64,000 bases of DNA from Chryseobacterium sp. BGARF1 (GCF_001677955.1 NZ_LELA01000058.1:16800-80799), one strand, 5' to 3'. Shown: positions 35,719-44,966, counted from the first letter of the stretch. Numbers and translations: made by a program. The notes: a model not told the origin generated them from the letters alone.

Positions 35719-36963
35719 ATGTACAAGAAAATAGCAGGGTTAGGTTTTCCATTATTTTTTATATTACCCATAGCGGGTTTTATAACTGCTTTGCTCGATA
35801 TTCGTTCAAAATCAAGTGCTTTTGTTTATGTAGGTTTCGCAATGCTATTCGGGTATGCAATTTCATTTTCCGATCCTTCTGCAGACTCCTACCGTTATGC
35901 ACAATCTTTCAGTCGTTTTGATAATACGCTTGATTCTGATGCTATCATTGCCTTGTATCAAAATGGAGAACTCAGAGATTTGTACCGTCTCCTATTGTTC
36001 TACATCACATCTATTTTTACGACTAACCCAAAAATCATGTATGCGTTTGCGGGGTTGGTATATGGAATTTTTAGTTATTTATCTTTAAGAATTTTTGTAA
36101 ACGAAAGAGGTAAATATTGGGATGTCTTTACTTTCATATTAGCCTTGGTGTTTTACACTTATATTTCTTTATCTAACATTAATGGTTTTAGATTTTGGAC
36201 AGGGGCCCTGATTTTTTTCTATGCGACGTATAACTATATAATTAAAAAAAGAACAGTTGGGATTTTAGGTATTTTGGTTACTCCTTTGTTCCACTATGGT
36301 TTTATACTTATCGTGCCCATTATGATTTTGTATCGATTTATACATCCTTTATTTTATAATAAAAAAGGTGTAATGCCGGTACTTTTTTATATATTCATAG
36401 CAACCTTTGCTGCTTCTTGGTTTTTAAGTACAAATTCCATCAATATTGGTTTTTTGGCAGACTCCGATTCTTTAGGCGCAGCAGGAAGCAGGATGAATAG
36501 TCTTAACACCCAAGACATGGCAAACCTTGTGGAAAATAGGAGAGATAATTCTTTATTTTTAGGCGTTCAAAAGTATTTTGATTATGGGATTAAGATTTTT
36601 GTATTTATAAGTATATTATTCCTTCATAAATTATTAAAACGCATGAAAGGCGATAAGACAGAATATACTAGTTTTTTTGCTTTTGTTTTATTCTTTTATT
36701 CATTTGCATTCATAGCCACTTCTTTTCCTTCAGGAGCAAGATTTATGAACATCGCCCATTTATTTTTGCTTGTTTTTCTGGTTAAAAATTATGCTATTTA
36801 CAGGGCAAGAAGAATGAAAAATTTAATAATGTTGGCATTACCCGCATTTTCCTTTAGTATCGCATTTACCAATTTTATGCTTCCTTCACTCATTTTAACC
36901 CCCACATTTTGGTATGGAAATTTTTTCTGGACTATACTTGAAGGATGGGGATTTCGTACCTGA
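35719..36963 (+). CDS. EpsG-like Wzy polymerase, locus 1
   Basis: This 414-aa membrane protein has about ten transmembrane helices. EpsG-family hallmarks are present: D-x-Y-R-Y around residues 56-60, N-G-F-R-F-W-T-G-A-L-x-F-F-Y-A, and P-L-F-H-Y-G-F-I-L at the sixth/seventh helices. It should polymerise the repeat units delivered by the flippase at 32259. It starts 6 bp after the glycosyltransferase. A paralogue of the same fold lies at 59186. Confidence 0.82.
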   Translation: MYKKIAGLGFPLFFILPIAGFITALLDIRSKSSAFVYVGFAMLFGYAISFSDPSADSYRYAQSFSRFDNTLDSDAIIALYQNGELRDLYRLLLFYITSIFTTNPKIMYAFAGLVYGIFSYLSLRIFVNERGKYWDVFTFILALVFYTYISLSNINGFRFWTGALIFFYATYNYIIKKRTVGILGILVTPLFHYGFILIVPIMILYRFIHPLFYNKKGVMPVLFYIFIATFAASWFLSTNSINIGFLADSDSLGAAGSRMNSLNTQDMANLVENRRDNSLFLGVQKYFDYGIKIFVFISILFLHKLLKRMKGDKTEYTSFFAFVLFFYSFAFIATSFPSGARFMNIAHLFLLVFLVKNYAIYRARRMKNLIMLALPAFSFSIAFTNFMLPSLILTPTFWYGNFFWTILEGWGFRT

Positions 36964-36969
36964 TTAATT

Positions 36970-38307
36970 ATGAAAAAGATTTATACAACTCTACCTGAAT
37001 TTTTACAAAATATAATATTAACTATTGTAAATAATTATAAGTATTATCAAAAATATAATGTTATTCCGTTTATAAGACCATTTTCGAAAATTATTGAAAA
37101 TTTAAACGTTGATGATTTTAATGATAATAATACATTAAATAGAATTAATTTACTGATTAATTATGCAACAAATCATGTTCCCTATTACATCAGGCATAAA
37201 AATTATTATAAGAAAATAAATAATTTATCTGATTTAAAACAACTTCCAATATTAAAAAAAGAAACATTGAAAGAATTTAACCAAGAATTTATTTCAAAAG
37301 AAAGCAACCGTTTTAATTCTTATAAATATCGAACCAGTGGTTCTACTGGAACTCCTATTTTTGGATCAATCAAAAACTCCGAATTAAAAATGCGATTAAC
37401 GATGTTCCTAATTTCGTTAAAGTTAGGAAATGTTAATTATTCAAAACCAGTAGCAAGATTTCCAGGTGCTGATTTAGCTAGAAATGGTAAAGTCTATAGA
37501 CAAGATTTTATTAATAAACATTTGTTGTTTTCGATATATCATCTTTCAAATGATAAGATTTTTGACTATTATAATGCTTTAAGAAAATTTAAAATAGAAA
37601 TTTTAGAAGGCTACCCGTCCACGATTATTTCATTAGTTAGGTTATTAAAAATGAATAATTTAAAATTGCCTGATGTAAAGCATGTATTGACTACAGCTGA
37701 AAAATTATTAGATTATCAAAGACAAGAAATCGAAGATTTTTTTGAATGTGAAATTTTTGATTTTTACGGTTCATCTGAAGGTTCTGTATACATGTTCTCA
37801 AACGGTAAGAATGGTTATTTAAATTGTAATAAAATTGGTTACTTTGAATGTGTTGACGAAAATTATAGTCAAGTAAAATTTAATCAATCAGGAAGAATGT
37901 TAATTACCAGTTTTAGTAGTTCATTCACTCCCCTCATTCGTTATGATATTGGTGATTATGCTACCATTGATTCAGAAGTCAACTCTGTAATTAGAGTTAA
38001 AGAAATACAAGGAAGACAAGAAGAAATATTTATTACTCCACAAGGTAAAGCTTTTGGTAGGTTTTCGTTAATTCTTAAATATCTGCCGAGTCAAATATTA
38101 GAATCGCAATTAGTCCTTACCCAACAGCAAAATACCGTGCTTGTCGAATACGTTTGCAAAGATCAATTAGATAAGAGTCTTTTTAATGATTTTGAAGATA
38201 AAATGAAATCCCTCCTGGAAACTAATTTTGTTTTTGAATATAAAGCAGTTTCTAATTTTGAGAAATCAAAAAGAGGAAAGCTAAGTGCAGTAAAAATTTT
38301 AAAATAA
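36970..38307 (+). CDS. PaaK/CapK-like AMP-forming ligase family protein
   Basis: This 445-aa cytoplasmic protein belongs to the phenylacetate-CoA-ligase-like adenylate-forming group often found in capsule loci (CapK). The A-motif Y-R-T-S-G-S-T-G-T-P is at about residue 118, and F-Y-G-S-S-E-G and I-R-Y-D-I-G-D are further core motifs. Only the R-G-K-L-S-A-V-K end resembles the catalytic Lys region. It may attach an acyl or amino group to a sugar; the substrate is unknown. The gene is clearly more AT-rich than its neighbours, suggesting later acquisition. Confidence 0.8.
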   Translation: MKKIYTTLPEFLQNIILTIVNNYKYYQKYNVIPFIRPFSKIIENLNVDDFNDNNTLNRINLLINYATNHVPYYIRHKNYYKKINNLSDLKQLPILKKETLKEFNQEFISKESNRFNSYKYRTSGSTGTPIFGSIKNSELKMRLTMFLISLKLGNVNYSKPVARFPGADLARNGKVYRQDFINKHLLFSIYHLSNDKIFDYYNALRKFKIEILEGYPSTIISLVRLLKMNNLKLPDVKHVLTTAEKLLDYQRQEIEDFFECEIFDFYGSSEGSVYMFSNGKNGYLNCNKIGYFECVDENYSQVKFNQSGRMLITSFSSSFTPLIRYDIGDYATIDSEVNSVIRVKEIQGRQEEIFITPQGKAFGRFSLILKYLPSQILESQLVLTQQQNTVLVEYVCKDQLDKSLFNDFEDKMKSLLETNFVFEYKAVSNFEKSKRGKLSAVKILK

Positions 38308-38343
38308 AGTTAAATTTTTCAGGAGAATTATTAGCCTCAAACT

Positions 38344-39510
38344 ATGATTAATATTAAATTTATCCGCATTACAACAGTTCCAATATCTTTAAAAATCCTT
38401 TTAAAAGGACAACATCGTTTCATGTCACAACATTTTGAGGTTATAGGTATTTCTTCACAAGGAAAAGAATTGAACGAAGTACACGATGAAGAAGGAATAA
38501 AAGTTATTCCAATTGATATGTCTCGTAAAATTACTCCATTACAAGATATAAATTCACTTTGGAAAATGTACAAATTTTTAAAGCAACAGCAACCTCAAAT
38601 TGTACATACCCATACCCCAAAAGCTGGAATAATAGGAATGTTAGCTGCAAAATTGGCAGGAGTTCCTATTCGACTACATACGGTTGCTGGTCTTCCATTG
38701 ATGGAGGCTGTTGGAAATAAACGAAAAGTGTTAGATTTTGTTGAGAAATTAACGTATTCATCTGCAACTAAGGTTTATCCCAACTCAAAAGGGTTATATG
38801 ACTTTATATTGCAAAATAATTATACTTCAATTGATAAATTAAAAGTGATTGGAGAGGGGTCTTCAAATGGGATTGACACTATGTTCTTTTCTTGTCAATA
38901 CTTTTCGCAAGAAAATCAAGCACAACTAAAAATGAAACTAAACATTCAACAAGATGATTTTATTTTTGTATTTGTTGGACGTTTAGTAGGTGATAAAGGA
39001 ATTAACGAATTAATAGAAGCTTTTTCACAACTCAAAATTCATAATGCAAAACTATTATTGGTTGGACCTTTAGAAAGCGATTTAGATCCTTTAAGATTTG
39101 AAACATTAAAGAAAATTGAATCTAATGATAACATCATCAGTGTTGGTTTCCAGAAAGATGTACGCCCTTATTTTGCAATTGCGAATGCTTTAGTTTTCCC
39201 TAGTTACCGTGAGGGCTTTCCAAATGTAGTAATGCAGGCTGGAGCAATGGGTTTGCCGAGTATTGTTTCTAATATTAATGGTTGCAACGAAATAATCATA
39301 GAAGGAGAAAACGGAACGATAATTCCTGTTAAAGATTCTGAAGCTATAAGATTAGCAATGTTAAAAATGATAGAGGATAAAGAATTTTATTTTAAACTCA
39401 AAGAAAATTCTCGCTCAATGATACAATCTCGATATGAGCAAGCTGTTGTTTGGCAAGCTCTGTTAGAAGAATATACACAATTACTTAAAGAAAAGAAACT
39501 TAATGTATAA
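38344..39510 (+). CDS. Glycosyltransferase family 4, locus 1
   Basis: This 388-aa GT-B enzyme has H-T-H-T-P-K-A-G at about residue 91, the H-T-V-A-G-L-P segment, [14 protein letters not shown] and the [10 protein letters not shown] retaining-GT4 motif (E-x7-E-type). It starts 36 bp after the ligase gene, and its last 8 bp overlap the start of the initiating transferase at 39503. That coupling suggests it may add the second sugar onto the first. Confidence 0.87.
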   Translation: MINIKFIRITTVPISLKILLKGQHRFMSQHFEVIGISSQGKELNEVHDEEGIKVIPIDMSRKITPLQDINSLWKMYKFLKQQQPQIVHTHTPKAGIIGMLAAKLAGVPIRLHTVAGLPLMEAVGNKRKVLDFVEKLTYSSATKVYPNSKGLYDFILQNNYTSIDKLKVIGEGSSNGIDTMFFSCQYFSQENQAQLKMKLNIQQDDFIFVFVGRLVGDKGINELIEAFSQLKIHNAKLLLVGPLESDLDPLRFETLKKIESNDNIISVGFQKDVRPYFAIANALVFPSYREGFPNVVMQAGAMGLPSIVSNINGCNEIIIEGENGTIIPVKDSEAIRLAMLKMIEDKEFYFKLKENSRSMIQSRYEQAVVWQALLEEYTQLLKEKKLNV

Positions 39511-40108
39511 ATTTATATTTAAAAGACTTTTTGATTTTATATTTGCTTTCTTAGGGTTATTGATTTTAAGTCCATTATTTATCGTTGTAATGATTGGGCT
39601 TTATTTTGCGAATGATGGGAAGCCGTTCTTCTTTCAGCGTCGCCCGGGTAAAAATGAAAAGATATTCAGCATCATCAAGTTCAAAACAATGAATGATAAA
39701 AAAGATGCAAACGGAAATCTTTTATCTGATGCTGAACGTTTAACGCCAATTGGAGCATTTGTGCGCAAAACTTCTTTAGATGAATTGCCGCAATTGATCA
39801 ATGTTTTAAAAGGAGATATGTCTCTAATAGGACCAAGACCTTTGCTACCACAATATTTACCATTGTATAGCGAAAATCAGAAAAGACGTCATTTAGTACG
39901 ACCTGGGATTACAGGATGGGCACAGGTAAACGGAAGAAATGCAATTTCGTGGACAAAAAAGTTTGAACTTGATGTTTGGTATGTTGATCATATTTCTTTT
40001 ACAACAGATTTAAAAGTCTTTTTTACCACCTTTAAAAAAGTTTTTAAAAGTGAGGGAATATCACAAGAAGGTCAGGCGACGGCAGAAGCTTTTAATGGAA
40101 ATAATTAA
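39503..40108 (+). CDS. Initiating phosphoglycosyltransferase (PglC-like)
   Basis: This 201-aa monotopic membrane enzyme transfers a sugar-1-phosphate to undecaprenyl phosphate to start each repeat unit. It has one N-terminal re-entrant helix (about residues 12-32), then [15 protein letters not shown], and the catalytic [21 protein letters not shown]. It lacks the larger WcaJ/WbaP N-terminus and so is of the compact PglC type, which uses UDP-diNAcBac in Campylobacter. The PglD-like gene follows. A second initiating enzyme lies at 53303. Confidence 0.9.
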   Translation: MYKFIFKRLFDFIFAFLGLLILSPLFIVVMIGLYFANDGKPFFFQRRPGKNEKIFSIIKFKTMNDKKDANGNLLSDAERLTPIGAFVRKTSLDELPQLINVLKGDMSLIGPRPLLPQYLPLYSENQKRRHLVRPGITGWAQVNGRNAISWTKKFELDVWYVDHISFTTDLKVFFTTFKKVFKSEGISQEGQATAEAFNGNN

Positions 40109-40196
40109 TTTTTGCATGTAAATTAATGGTACTGTTTTATAACAATTTTTTAATACATTCATCTATCAACCAAAAACTAACAACCAACAACTACTT

Positions 40197-40784
40197 ATGT
40201 ATTTATACGGAGCCAGTGGACACGGAAAAGTAATTGCAGAAATTGCAGAAGATAAAGATATTCTGATCGAGGGATTTATTGATAAGGACCAATCTAAAAC
40301 AAAGCTTCTCGATTATCCTGTTATGCATAATGTACCTAATCAGCACATAAAAGCAATTATATCTATTGGGAATAATGAGGTCAGAAAAAAGATTGCGTCA
40401 GAATATAACAGTTTTCAATATGTAACACTTGTACACTCTAGAGCTATAATCTCAGGAAGAGCCAGCATAGGAGAAGGAACCGTAATTATGGGCGGGGCAA
40501 CAGTAAATTCAGAGGTCAACATCGGTAAACACTGCATTATAAATACCAATGCGTCAGTTGATCATGATTGTACCTTGGAAGATTTCGTTCATATCTCTCC
40601 AAACGCATCACTGGCTGGAGATGTCTACATCGGTGAAGGCAGCCATATCGGGATAGGGGCTGTAATTATTCAGGGTATACGTATAGGTAGGTGGTGTACC
40701 GTGGGCGCAGGAGCTGTTATCATAAGAGATGTTCCCGATGGAGCTACAATCGTGGGAAATCCTGGAAGAATTATTAAAAACTAA
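40197..40784 (+). CDS. PglD-like sugar N-acetyltransferase
   Basis: This 195-aa protein has an N-terminal Rossmann-like domain starting L-Y-G-A-S-G-H-G-K-V and a C-terminal left-handed beta-helix with many I-G-x-G hexapeptides. The V-D-H-D-C segment around residue 121 carries the catalytic His of PglD (N-acetyltransferase of the 4-amino sugar). It ends A-T-I-V-G-N-P-G-R-I-I. Next to a PglC-like transferase it should act on the UDP-4-amino-6-deoxy-GlcNAc produced by PglF/PglE-like enzymes. The aminotransferase expected next to it is displaced to 48298. Confidence 0.85.
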   Translation: MYLYGASGHGKVIAEIAEDKDILIEGFIDKDQSKTKLLDYPVMHNVPNQHIKAIISIGNNEVRKKIASEYNSFQYVTLVHSRAIISGRASIGEGTVIMGGATVNSEVNIGKHCIINTNASVDHDCTLEDFVHISPNASLAGDVYIGEGSHIGIGAVIIQGIRIGRWCTVGAGAVIIRDVPDGATIVGNPGRIIKN

Positions 40785-40894
40785 AACCTTATTAATTCTT
40801 ATTTTTATTGTCTAAAAAAACAGTTTTATTAGGTTTTGAGATTTAACATAATTTAATTTTATATTGGTATTGTTGTGTTTTTATTGAATGAATT

Positions 40895-40925
40895 ATTGTT
40901 TATATGTGAAAAATACATATATTTG
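40895..40925 (+). promoter_or_regulatory. Promoter of the 225-aa gene
   Basis: TATATTTG (40918-40925) has an ATTG -33 element (40895-40898) and a 19-bp spacer. Transcription would start near 40932, so the TTG at 40927 lies outside the mRNA and the ATG at 40948 is the start. Confidence 0.7.
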
Positions 40926-40947
40926 ATTGAATTTAAATAAAAACACA

Positions 40948-41625
40948 ATGACGACAAAACAAACCAATCGGCTAGAAATGGCCAAAACCCTGAAACAACT
41001 TTTTTCTGTTGAGCAGACAGCATACGCAGAAAATAATCCTCTTACCGCGAGAGTGGCAGAGCTGAATACCCTCATTGAAAACATTGATGGGATAGCTGGA
41101 ATTCAGAACATCGATACTATAGCAAATACTTCTCTCAAAACAAATGCTAAAGCACGGATGATCAACCTCACTGTAGCTTATGCCAACACCGCAGCAGATT
41201 TTTTTGACGGCAAAGACAGTCCTTTGGCTAAACAACTCACTGTAAATAAGTCTAAAATACAACGCCTGAGTGGGGTAGAGGCAAAGATCTATTGCGATAA
41301 GTTGTACAAACTGGTGGCAGGTAATGAGGTAAACCTTAACCCTGACTATGTAACCACTGCAGAAATGCAGGAATGGCAGAATGCTATCACAAATTTTGAC
41401 GCCAAAGCATATGATGCCGGCCTCAGCATAGATACAACACAAAATGCCACAAGGGAACTTGATGAAGAGTTTAAAAAGCTGAAACAATGCATTACAAAAA
41501 TTGACAGGCTTATGAAAAAATATGATATACTGGATCTTTCATTCTACGGAAAATTCAAAATATCAAGAAAAGTTTCTGATCTTGGCACCCGTCACGAAAA
41601 TGAACTTCCTCCTGAACAAGTATAA
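40948..41625 (+). CDS. Hypothetical helical protein at left side of inserted region
   Basis: This 225-aa cytoplasmic protein is not recognised. It is predicted all-helical, rich in Ala, Lys and Asn, without signal peptide or membrane segment. It has its own promoter and ends at a hairpin terminator (41675), so it is a single-gene unit. It follows the PglD-like gene after 163 bp and precedes the 1.5-kb repeat tract. Base use looks less AT-biased than in the capsule genes, suggesting a different origin. Whether it belongs to the integrase-bearing element or to the host capsule locus cannot be decided. Confidence 0.65.
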   Translation: MTTKQTNRLEMAKTLKQLFSVEQTAYAENNPLTARVAELNTLIENIDGIAGIQNIDTIANTSLKTNAKARMINLTVAYANTAADFFDGKDSPLAKQLTVNKSKIQRLSGVEAKIYCDKLYKLVAGNEVNLNPDYVTTAEMQEWQNAITNFDAKAYDAGLSIDTTQNATRELDEEFKKLKQCITKIDRLMKKYDILDLSFYGKFKISRKVSDLGTRHENELPPEQV

Positions 41626-41674
41626 AATAAAATTCAAACATAATCTAATAAATATCGCTTGAGATATACATGAC

Positions 41675-41699
41675 AAAACCCCATTTCAAATGGGGTTTT
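41675..41699 (+). terminator. Rho-independent terminator after 225-aa gene
   Basis: A perfect 11-bp stem (AAAACCCCATT with AATGGGGTTTT) with a 3-nt loop. T-rich sequence follows (TATATTTT). Confidence 0.8.
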
Positions 41700-41923
41700 A
41701 TATTTTAAATTACAGACTACGGAAAAGATTTGGTTTAGATTGCCAAATGAAGTTTTCGCCCAAAAACTAAACGAAAACTCCAGTGTTGCATTTATGACTT
41801 GAATCCACATTTCTCATCTAAGAGAATATTTAAATTTTAGTAAATAATTTTGTTATTGTTTTGCACTTAATTTTTTAAATTAAAATAAACTTGTTTATAC
41901 TTATTAGTAAGATTTTCAATTAT

Positions 41924-42076
41924 GAATGTCCGTAAATAGTAATAACTTAGTTTTTAACGATTTATTTGTCATTCCGCAGGAATCTCAAATAGTCTGAAAA
42001 TGAAGTAGTTTAGATTCCTACCGGAATGACAAAATGACTGCTGATTTTAATGTATAATAAAAACGGATATACATTA
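41924..42076. repeat. MITE-like element copy A
   Basis: This about 153-bp element begins GAATGTCCGTAA and ends ACGGATATACATTA. Its ends are imperfect inverted repeats of each other (AATGT..TCCGT). A central hairpin (41968-42030) pairs GTCATTCCG..AGGAATCT with AGATTCCTACCGGAATGAC. A diverged copy in the same orientation lies at 42748-42899. No coding potential is present. Confidence 0.7.
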
Positions 42077-42241
42077 TGTTTTTTTAAGCTAAATAGCCTT
42101 AATTTCTTAATGTTAAAAGGAATTTAATTTTTAGAGTCTAAGAGTAAATGGATAGAGTAACTCTAAATTGCTAGTTAAGCAGCTGATTACCAAATTTAAT
42201 CATCTCTCACTTTTTAAATCATAAAAATAGCTTGCGAGCTG

Positions 42242-42598
42242 TACGGATAAGTTTGCGAGTGAGACAGATCTGTTTACACAACTGACAGATGGTTTTGCGG
42301 TTATGACAGATGTATTTGTACAGCAGACAGACGGTTTTGCGAAGTGTACAGATAAGTTTGCGAGTGAGACAGCTCTATTTACACCATAGACAGATGGCGT
42401 TGCGATTATGACAGATGCATTTGTACAGCAGACAGACGGCTTTGCGAAGTGTACAGGTAAGTTTGCGAGTGAGACAGCTCTATTTACACAACTTACAGAT
42501 GGCTTTGTGAAGTGTACAGATATAATCACGTACTGAACCGATGATTTTGTGATATGCAAAGATAAGCTTGAGAATAAAAGAGATGAACTTACACAACA
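42242..42598. repeat. 21-bp minisatellite with 105-bp higher-order period
   Basis: About 17 consecutive 21-bp units follow the consensus [GT]ACAGATnnnTTTnnnnnnnn without any loss of phase. The first dozen units also repeat every fifth unit, giving a 105-bp super-repeat (for example the units beginning at 42305 and 42410 differ at one base). Units beyond 42515 are degenerate but stay in register. The period is a whole number of codons: read on the plus strand, each unit gives a heptad T-D-x-F-x-x-x, interrupted by stops near 42386 and 42533. No start codon opens this frame. Confidence 0.85.
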
Positions 42599-42747
42599 GT
42601 ACTATGAATTTTTGAAGCCAATAGCTTACTAATAAACCTAATAATGTGAGAATTTTTTTCAGCACAAAAGCTACAATTTTCACTTTAGCTGCTTCAATAA
42701 TTTATATGATAATTTTTTGGGGGGCATAGTGATTTATCTTTTTTAGT

Positions 42748-42899
42748 GAATGTCTGTAATTGGTAATAACTTTATTTTTAACAATTAGTTTGTCATCCTG
42801 TAGGAATCTAGACTGCTTTATTTTCAGTGTGTCGAGATTCCTACGGAATGATAAAATGACTACTTATTTTAATGTATTATTAAAAACGGATATACATAA
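42748..42899. repeat. MITE-like element copy B
   Basis: This about 152-bp copy begins GAATGTCTGTAA and ends ACGGATATACATAA. Its central inverted repeat is at 42792-42851. It is collinear with copy A along its full length with scattered differences. The pair flanks the 21-bp array. Confidence 0.7.
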
Positions 42900-42977
42900 T
42901 TAAAAAAATATAACGAAAAGATTTATATATTCTTTAAAATAAAGTTTTAGATAAAATACATCAAAGATAGAAAACAG

Positions 42978-43023
42978 GTAAAACAGTTGCAAATAAAGGA
43001 TTTGCAACTGTTTTACATTTTTT
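42978..43023 (+). terminator. Strong hairpin with T-run upstream of the integrase
   Basis: A perfect 17-bp stem (GTAAAACAGTTGCAAAT and its complement) with a 5-nt loop is followed by ATTTTTTT on the plus strand. No plus-strand gene ends just before it, so it may insulate the integrase gene from upstream transcription or be an element-specific structure. Confidence 0.65.
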
Positions 43024-43200
43024 GGTATTGCAGTTAAAAGCAAGAAAAACGCAAGGAATTACAAAATTTCGGTTACCAAATCGTTACTTTAAAAAAACCT
43101 TATAATATTTGTATTTGATTGTTTTTTCAGTTTATTGCATTGTGTTTCATATTGTTTCCCAGCTCGATAAATTTTAATTTAACATTAAGAAATTTGAGTT

Positions 43201-44451
43201 ATGGAAACGACAAAAAGATCAACATTCAAGGTATTGTTCTACCTTAAAAAGAATGCACCCAAGAAAAACGGAATGGTGCCTATTATGTGCAGGATAACCG
43301 TTAATGGCAAGCAATCCACATTTAGTGCGAAGCTTGATATTTCTGCTTCTACTTGGGATTTGAAATATGGCAGGGTTTCGGGCAAAAGGAAGGAAGCACA
43401 GAACCTCAACACCAAACTTGACAGCATCCGTATGGGTATTGAAAAGTGCCACTCAAAAATTATGGAGAGTGATGGAAATGTAAATAGCGATAAGCTGAAA
43501 GATGTTTTCCTTGGTATGCAAACCGGAGAGCTGACATTTTTCAAATTCTATGATAGATTTGTACTGGATTTTGAAAAAAAGGTAGATAGCGGACTTCGGG
43601 CTTACGGAACGCTTGGAAAATACAAGAGCCTTTTGATACACCTCAGAAGTTTTGCCCGTTCAAAATATAAAAGTGCCTATATTTCTTTTAATACTATTGA
43701 TTGTGAATTTATTCAGGAATTTGATTACTATCTTCGTAATGACCAAAGTCTGGGACACAATACCATTTGGGTTTATATGATCGGGCTAACAACTGTGTGC
43801 CGATTGGCAATAAGCAGAAAACATCTTTCCAGCAACCCGTTCAGCGAATACAAGAATACCAAGAAGGACAGGGATCGCGGCTATCTGCTACGAACTGAAT
43901 TGGAACAGCTCGTTAATTTTGAATGTGCAAAAAAGAAAGACGAATTGGTAAAAGACCTTTTTGCTTTCAGCTGTTTTACCGGGCTTTCCTATTCTGATAT
44001 GAAAGGATTGAAGAAAAGCAATATCCAAGATTTTTTTGATGGACGAGAATGGATTATCATTCGCAGGAGAAAGACAGCCACTTCATCCAATGTGATGTTG
44101 TTGGATATTCCAAAAATGATTATCAGCAAATATGAAGGTCTTTCCCAAAATGGGCTGGTATTTCCTGTACCTTCCAATAGTGTCTGTAATGAAAGCCTTA
44201 ATCGGATATCCCAGTTGATTCAGTGTCTTGAAAACAAAAAGGTAACGTTCCATTTGGCACGGCATACGTTTGCCACTCTTTTTCTAAGCGAAGGCGTTCC
44301 GCTTGAAAGCCTAAGCAAAATGATGGGACACAAGAATATTGCAACTACTCAAATCTATGCAAAGATATTAAACGAAAAAGTGGGAAAAGATATGGAGAAG
44401 GTAGCAGAAAATTTCAAAGGAATGGAGAGTTCTTTTATTTCTCAATTCTAA
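43201..44451 (+). CDS. Tyrosine recombinase, CTnDOT-type integrase
   Basis: This 416-aa recombinase has an N-terminal arm-binding domain (about residues 5-95), a SAM-like core-binding domain (about 110-215) and the catalytic domain. The catalytic residues seen are Lys291, H351-L-A-R354, His377 (G-H-K-N) and Tyr386. At the position of the first catalytic Arg the sequence is T-G-L-S263-Y-S-D, as in IntDOT, where Ser replaces Arg. Length and layout match integrases of Bacteroidota conjugative or mobilisable elements. No transfer genes are seen in the window. It ends before a bidirectional terminator at 44509. Confidence 0.92.
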   Translation: METTKRSTFKVLFYLKKNAPKKNGMVPIMCRITVNGKQSTFSAKLDISASTWDLKYGRVSGKRKEAQNLNTKLDSIRMGIEKCHSKIMESDGNVNSDKLKDVFLGMQTGELTFFKFYDRFVLDFEKKVDSGLRAYGTLGKYKSLLIHLRSFARSKYKSAYISFNTIDCEFIQEFDYYLRNDQSLGHNTIWVYMIGLTTVCRLAISRKHLSSNPFSEYKNTKKDRDRGYLLRTELEQLVNFECAKKKDELVKDLFAFSCFTGLSYSDMKGLKKSNIQDFFDGREWIIIRRRKTATSSNVMLLDIPKMIISKYEGLSQNGLVFPVPSNSVCNESLNRISQLIQCLENKKVTFHLARHTFATLFLSEGVPLESLSKMMGHKNIATTQIYAKILNEKVGKDMEKVAENFKGMESSFISQF

Positions 44452-44508
44452 TAGGTATTGAATTAAATGAAATTCTAAGACATCTAAATTATTCTTATCA
44501 AATATTAG

Positions 44509-44538
44509 AAAGGCTCAACTGATAAGTTGAGCCTTTTT
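44509..44538. terminator. Bidirectional terminator between integrase and XRE gene
   Basis: A perfect 12-bp stem (AAAGGCTCAACT and complement) has a GATA loop. T-runs lie on both strands, between the convergent genes ending at 44451 and 44562. Confidence 0.88.
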
Positions 44539-44561
44539 ATGAATTAAGTAATATTCCTAAA

Positions 44562-44966
44562 TTATTTGTTGATTAATTTTTCAAGCCTTGCCATCATTTC
44601 ATCTTTTTCTTTCAATATACGCTCGAATAAAACAATTTTTTCTTCGTGAAGTTTTTTTAACTCTTCAATAGAATTGAAGTTGAATGTAGAATTAGGATTT
44701 CCTACACAAGCATTATCTCCAAAAGTATTCGAAATAATATTTATTGCTTGTTCATCATCAAAGTTCTGGATAGCTTCAACTGGAATTTTCAATGCATTTG
44801 AAATCTGCCTTAGAATACTATCTTCAATTACATCTTTTTGCTCCAGCATAGAAATTTTCTTCTGATTCCAGTCATCTCCCAGATCAAAAGCCAGTGCTTC
44901 CTGCTTGATACCAAGCATTTCCCTGAAGCGTTTTACATTTCTTCCCTGATGTATTTTCTGTTCCAT
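44562..44966 (-). CDS. XRE-family regulator, divergent from the NTase-HEPN operon
   Basis: The ATG at 44966 gives a 134-aa protein; an upstream TTG at 44978 is less likely. A Cro/C1 helix-turn-helix occupies about residues 10-60 (R-F-R-E-M-L-G-I-K-Q-E-A-L-A through Q-K-K-I-S-M-L-E), followed by a coiled-coil tail (E-E-L-K-K-L-H-E-E-K...). It is transcribed away from the three-gene operon at 45148-48023, with a 181-bp shared regulatory region. It therefore probably controls that operon and itself. Confidence 0.85.
   Translation of the reverse strand: MEQKIHQGRNVKRFREMLGIKQEALAFDLGDDWNQKKISMLEQKDVIEDSILRQISNALKIPVEAIQNFDDEQAINIISNTFGDNACVGNPNSTFNFNSIEELKKLHEEKIVLFERILKEKDEMMARLEKLINK

Noticed and set aside
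40971..41487. Minus-strand 171-codon frame opposite the 225-aa gene
   Set aside because: The plus strand has a textbook promoter, start and terminator; the minus frame has none of these.
42200..42559. A 119-codon minus-strand open frame across the 21-bp array
   Set aside because: The frame is open only because the 21-bp unit has no stop in that frame. The sequence is a repeated S-V heptad without any start context, promoter or domain.
42242..42598. CRISPR array
   Set aside because: The units are directly adjacent 21-bp tandem copies with no unique spacers between them, and no cas gene is present.
42978..43016. Integrase attachment site
   Set aside because: No second copy of the hairpin sequence was found near the right side of the presumed element, so I call it terminator-like only.
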